Assembly: GCA_013331535.1 (NCBI GenBank)
Contig: DUGF01000050.1
Span: 1 to 7,586 of the forward strand
Reading direction: 5' to 3'
DNA from: Microcaldota archaeon
GTDB taxonomy: Archaea > Micrarchaeota > Micrarchaeia > Anstonellales > Bilamarchaeaceae
DNA: 7,586 bases
Notes under the pieces: model-generated
Seen by the model: the letters and a program-made list of their open reading frames with translations, nothing else
Told to the model about the DNA's origin: nothing
Databases searched by the model: none
Position numbers and translations under genes: made by a program
In this document: positions 5,391-7,586 of the stretch, piece after piece
How the letters are laid out: the number at the start of each line of letters is the position of its first letter
How positions within the stretch are numbered: position 1 is the first letter of the stretch

Positions 5391-6106
5391 AAAACGATTT
5401 AACTGTTTTATTTTTAACTATAAATAAAGTTCCGTGGATGAAATTTCATAACGAGAAGTTACTCGAAGCTATTGGGAATCATCCTTTGATTACAATCTCA
5501 AGAGAACCAATGGATTTGCCAGGGATTCAATTACGACAAACAGAAGAACAATCTCACGATAACATTTATAGACAAATGCTTAGAGGAGCAAAGATTGCAA
5601 CCACAGATTATATTGCTATGGCAGAGGATGATATGTTGATGAGTAAAGACCATTTTGAACTCCGTCCCCCGCTTGACACGTTTGGGTATAACTGGAATCG
5701 GTGGGTGATGTTTACCTGGGGTGAGCCAATATATTCATTCAAAAGAAGGTATTGCAACGGGTGTAGTATTCTGCCACGACTTGAAATGATTGACGCTCTC
5801 GAAGAGCGATACGCGAAATGGAAGGATGGCATACCGCATCTCCTCGCTGGTGAGTTGGGATATGCGAAAATGGAAAAAAGTCTTGGCGTGAAAATAAGAA
5901 AATCCACGGCTCTTTATTCAAAGACGCCAGTGGTTCAAATACAACACATATATGGGACGCCAGGATACGGAAGGGCAAACCCAGACCCAACGAGAGATAC
6001 TATGGATTTGGAAGCGCGCAAAACACGCAGGCGACACGGGATGATTCGGGCTTATGAGATACCATATTGGGGAAGGTCGGAGGAATTGGTTAAACATTTT
6101 AGGTGA
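5387..6106 (+). CDS. GT-A-like glycosyltransferase-related protein (paralogue 1)
   Basis: This 239-residue protein is clearly paralogous to the gene at 6777-7457. Shared blocks are the N-terminus (MKNDLTVLFLTINKVP), FHxxxLLEA, PLITISREPM (33-42), LRGAKIATTDYIAMAEDD (65-82), FTWGEP (109-114), ALEERYAK (137-144) and the C-terminus IPYWG-x3-ELVKHFR (225-239). A strand followed by E80-D81-D82 resembles the metal-binding DxD site of GT-A enzymes, so it is probably a sugar transferase. The similarity to classical families is low and the call is inferential. I chose ATG 5387 over the in-frame ATG at 5378 because it matches the paralogue's N-terminus and gives the same ATGA overlap with the upstream stop. 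This paralogue has an insertion rich in Arg and Asp near 196-216 that the other lacks. No membrane segment is seen. Confidence 0.6.
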   Translation: MKNDLTVLFLTINKVPWMKFHNEKLLEAIGNHPLITISREPMDLPGIQLRQTEEQSHDNIYRQMLRGAKIATTDYIAMAEDDMLMSKDHFELRPPLDTFGYNWNRWVMFTWGEPIYSFKRRYCNGCSILPRLEMIDALEERYAKWKDGIPHLLAGELGYAKMEKSLGVKIRKSTALYSKTPVVQIQHIYGTPGYGRANPDPTRDTMDLEARKTRRRHGMIRAYEIPYWGRSEELVKHFR

Positions 6107-6108
6107 TT

Positions 6109-6780
6109 ATGGAATTTAAGGAAAAACATCTCTTTCCGCCACTCAAGGCTCATTTCAATGGGCTTGGATACAAGGTATATGCCGAAGTCCCCAATTTTTA
6201 TCGAGGCGTTGATTTTGTAGCGGTGAAAGGAGACGACCATATTGCTGTTGAAATGAAGATAAGTTTTAACAATGAGGTCGTATGCCAAGCAAATAAAAAT
6301 CAAATATCATTTGGGAAGTGTTATGTTGCCTATCCAGTGAAAGAAGTAATTTTAATTCCCAAAGATTTCGAGGATATGCAACGAGAAAACCACGCGCCAT
6401 TTCGTAAATTGCAAGAGAGTGTTCAAAACAGAGTTTCGGATTGTCAAACGCGGGGCATTGGCATATTGCAAGTCGTGGGAAAGCACGCGCTGGTCGTCGA
6501 GGTGTTGGAAGCGAAATATAAAGTGCCGTATAGGATTTTCGACTTTTCAACCTATCGAGAAAGCAAAAGCGATGAGGCGGGATTACCTTTTCAGAAAGGA
6601 GTTTCGGCTGGCTATATGGAGCTGAAAGCCATAAAGAGATACGTTAAAAAGCACCCGAACTGCAATTGGTGCGAAATCTATGAGAACGTCCAAAATCATT
6701 ACAGCAGTGCTTCAAGTTTGTCGGGGAGCATGAGCCAATGGCGCGGTTTTTCTTTGTCACAATTTAAGAAATCTCTATGA
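6109..6780 (+). CDS. DUF2161-like PD-(D/E)XK nuclease-fold protein
   Basis: This 223-residue protein matches my recollection of DUF2161, a putative PD-(D/E)XK phosphodiesterase family. It has the N-terminal FPPLKAHFNGLGYKVYAEV (9-27), then D35 in VDFVAVKGDD, then E48-M-K50 in HIAVEMKISFN, and Q60 in the following helix. D35, E48 and K50 are the expected catalytic residues, all present. The second half (about 166-223, MELKAIKRYVKKHPN to FSLSQF) may be a small winged-helix-like unit. The substrate is unknown. In-frame GTG 6103 would overlap the preceding stop by 4 bases; I prefer ATG 6109, because the family-like N-terminus begins there. It sits between the two GT-like paralogues, and its 3' end overlaps the second by 4 bases (ATGA). 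Its role in a sugar-modification cassette is unclear; it may be a passenger or an anti-competitor nuclease. Confidence 0.7.
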   Translation: MEFKEKHLFPPLKAHFNGLGYKVYAEVPNFYRGVDFVAVKGDDHIAVEMKISFNNEVVCQANKNQISFGKCYVAYPVKEVILIPKDFEDMQRENHAPFRKLQESVQNRVSDCQTRGIGILQVVGKHALVVEVLEAKYKVPYRIFDFSTYRESKSDEAGLPFQKGVSAGYMELKAIKRYVKKHPNCNWCEIYENVQNHYSSASSLSGSMSQWRGFSLSQFKKSL

Positions 6781-7457
6781 ATAAAGACATCACTGCCATC
6801 TTTTTGACGAATAATGAGGTGCCAGAAAAGTGGGCGGAGTTCCATAAGAAGTGTTTGCTTGAAGCTCTGGAAGGAGCGCCGCTTATCACAATGTCGCGTA
6901 AGCCGATGAATCTTGGCAAAAATGTATTACAAGACAAACCAAGAAGTATGTCAAATATATATTGGCAACTTCTCCGCGGTGCAAAGATGGCGAAGACAGA
7001 TTATATAGCTGTCGTTGAGGACGATACTTTATACCCCAAAGAGCATTTCCTCCAGCGTCCCAAGAAACATTGTATTGGCTACAATATGAACCATTGGCAT
7101 CTCTTTACGTGGGGGGCGCCTATGTATTCTTGGAGAAATCGCAGAGGTAATTATTCTATGTTATCATATAGAGAGTTAGTCATTGAAGCGCTCGAAGAGA
7201 GATTCGCCAAATATCCGAACGGGACACCAGACAACATTACTGGTGAAATAGGCAGACCAATGGTGGAGCGCAATATGGGAATTACTCTTAGACCAGTACA
7301 GGAGTTTGAGACGATAACAAGTATTATAAATTTTAATCACGATAAGGTCGCATCCGACCCTATGCAGAGGGAACATCGAAAGAGTTGGGGGCATGTACAG
7401 GCTATTTCGATTCCATATTGGGGAGAAGCTTCTGAATTGGTAAAACATTTTCGATAA
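6777..7457 (+). CDS. GT-A-like glycosyltransferase-related protein (paralogue 2)
   Basis: This 226-residue protein is the paralogue of the gene at 5387-6106. It shares the N-terminus (MNKDITAIFLTNNEVP), PLITMSRKPM (35-44), LRGAK-x-AKTDYIAVVEDD (67-83), FTWGAP (110-115), ALEERFAK (138-145) and IPYWG-x3-ELVKHFR (212-226). E81-D82-D83 after a hydrophobic strand is the candidate metal-binding site, as in GT-A glycosyltransferases. The start at 6777 overlaps the upstream stop in ATGA, as for paralogue 1. The shared blocks extend to nucleotide level at the 3' ends: CCATATTGGGGA occurs in both genes, at 6062 and 7413. The two may act on different acceptors or donors, since the C-terminal half differs between them. 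The exact enzymatic activity is inferred. Confidence 0.6.
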   Translation: MNKDITAIFLTNNEVPEKWAEFHKKCLLEALEGAPLITMSRKPMNLGKNVLQDKPRSMSNIYWQLLRGAKMAKTDYIAVVEDDTLYPKEHFLQRPKKHCIGYNMNHWHLFTWGAPMYSWRNRRGNYSMLSYRELVIEALEERFAKYPNGTPDNITGEIGRPMVERNMGITLRPVQEFETITSIINFNHDKVASDPMQREHRKSWGHVQAISIPYWGEASELVKHFR

Positions 7458-7458
7458 T

Positions 7459-7586
7459 ATGACAATACAAGAATTTAATAAAACTAAAATTGACATTAAA
7501 AGACCTCCTTTCTCTAAAGAGTGGAGAGAAAATATGTCAAAGGCTCATTTGGGAAAAAAGAACACTAAAAAAGCTATAGAAAAATT
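7459..7586 (+). CDS. NUMOD3-type homing endonuclease, N-terminal fragment (runs off window)
   Basis: An ATG at 7459, one base after the preceding stop, opens a frame that is uninterrupted to the window edge (42 codons). Residues about 18-42 (PFSKEWRENMSKAHLGKK then TKKAIEK) fit the NUMOD3 pattern s-x-E-x4-mS-x-aH-x-GKK, similar to the repeats in the HNH protein at 589-1152. The nuclease domain, HNH or GIY-YIG, would lie outside the window and cannot be seen. A+T-rich, Lys-rich codon use agrees with the other endonuclease genes here. No Shine-Dalgarno sequence is present. Confidence 0.6.
   Translation, partial: MTIQEFNKTKIDIKRPPFSKEWRENMSKAHLGKKNTKKAIEK

Overview
The window is a stretch of a tailed double-stranded DNA phage or prophage genome (Caudoviricetes). 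The anchor is a major capsid protein of the phage SU10 type (HK97 fold) at 1157-2293, preceded by the tail end of a scaffold-like protein and followed by virion and accessory genes. All genes lie on the + strand and are tightly packed. No stretch of 300 bases lacks a gene, and I see no tRNA, rRNA, CRISPR array, integrase or insertion sequence. TAA, TAG and TGA all act as normal stops. Most start codons lack a Shine-Dalgarno sequence and are preceded by A-rich leaders, so the host probably tolerates SD-independent initiation. The host cannot be named from the window.

Layout. Head-assembly block (1-3306): scaffold-like protein (partial), a NUMOD3/HNH homing endonuclease squeezed into the gap before the capsid gene, the major capsid protein (apparently starting at TTG), a LAGLIDADG homing endonuclease with its own promoter, and a small beta-rich virion protein. 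A 23-bp imperfect hairpin begins directly after that gene's stop, and a sigma70-like promoter follows. Surface block (3408-4493): a protein whose compact outer module is split by a pair of GGxGY repeats, which are themselves split by about 183 residues of Ser/Pro-rich low complexity. An intergenic RNA with a predicted pseudoknot comes next.

Modification block (4584-7586): a GT-A glycosyltransferase with a DxH motif, two paralogous EDD-motif GT-like proteins that flank a DUF2161-type PD-(D/E)XK protein, and the start of a third NUMOD3-type endonuclease. Several of these genes overlap by 4 bases (ATGA), which points to coupled translation.

The most interesting reading is that a serine-rich, mucin-like virion protein is encoded immediately upstream of a glycosyltransferase cassette whose first member resembles polypeptide GalNAc-transferases in its DxH and C-terminal motifs. 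This could be a phage-encoded virion O-glycosylation system. That is inference from motifs and gene order. The second theme is the high density of homing endonucleases, two complete and one partial in 7.6 kb, two of them flanking the capsid gene.
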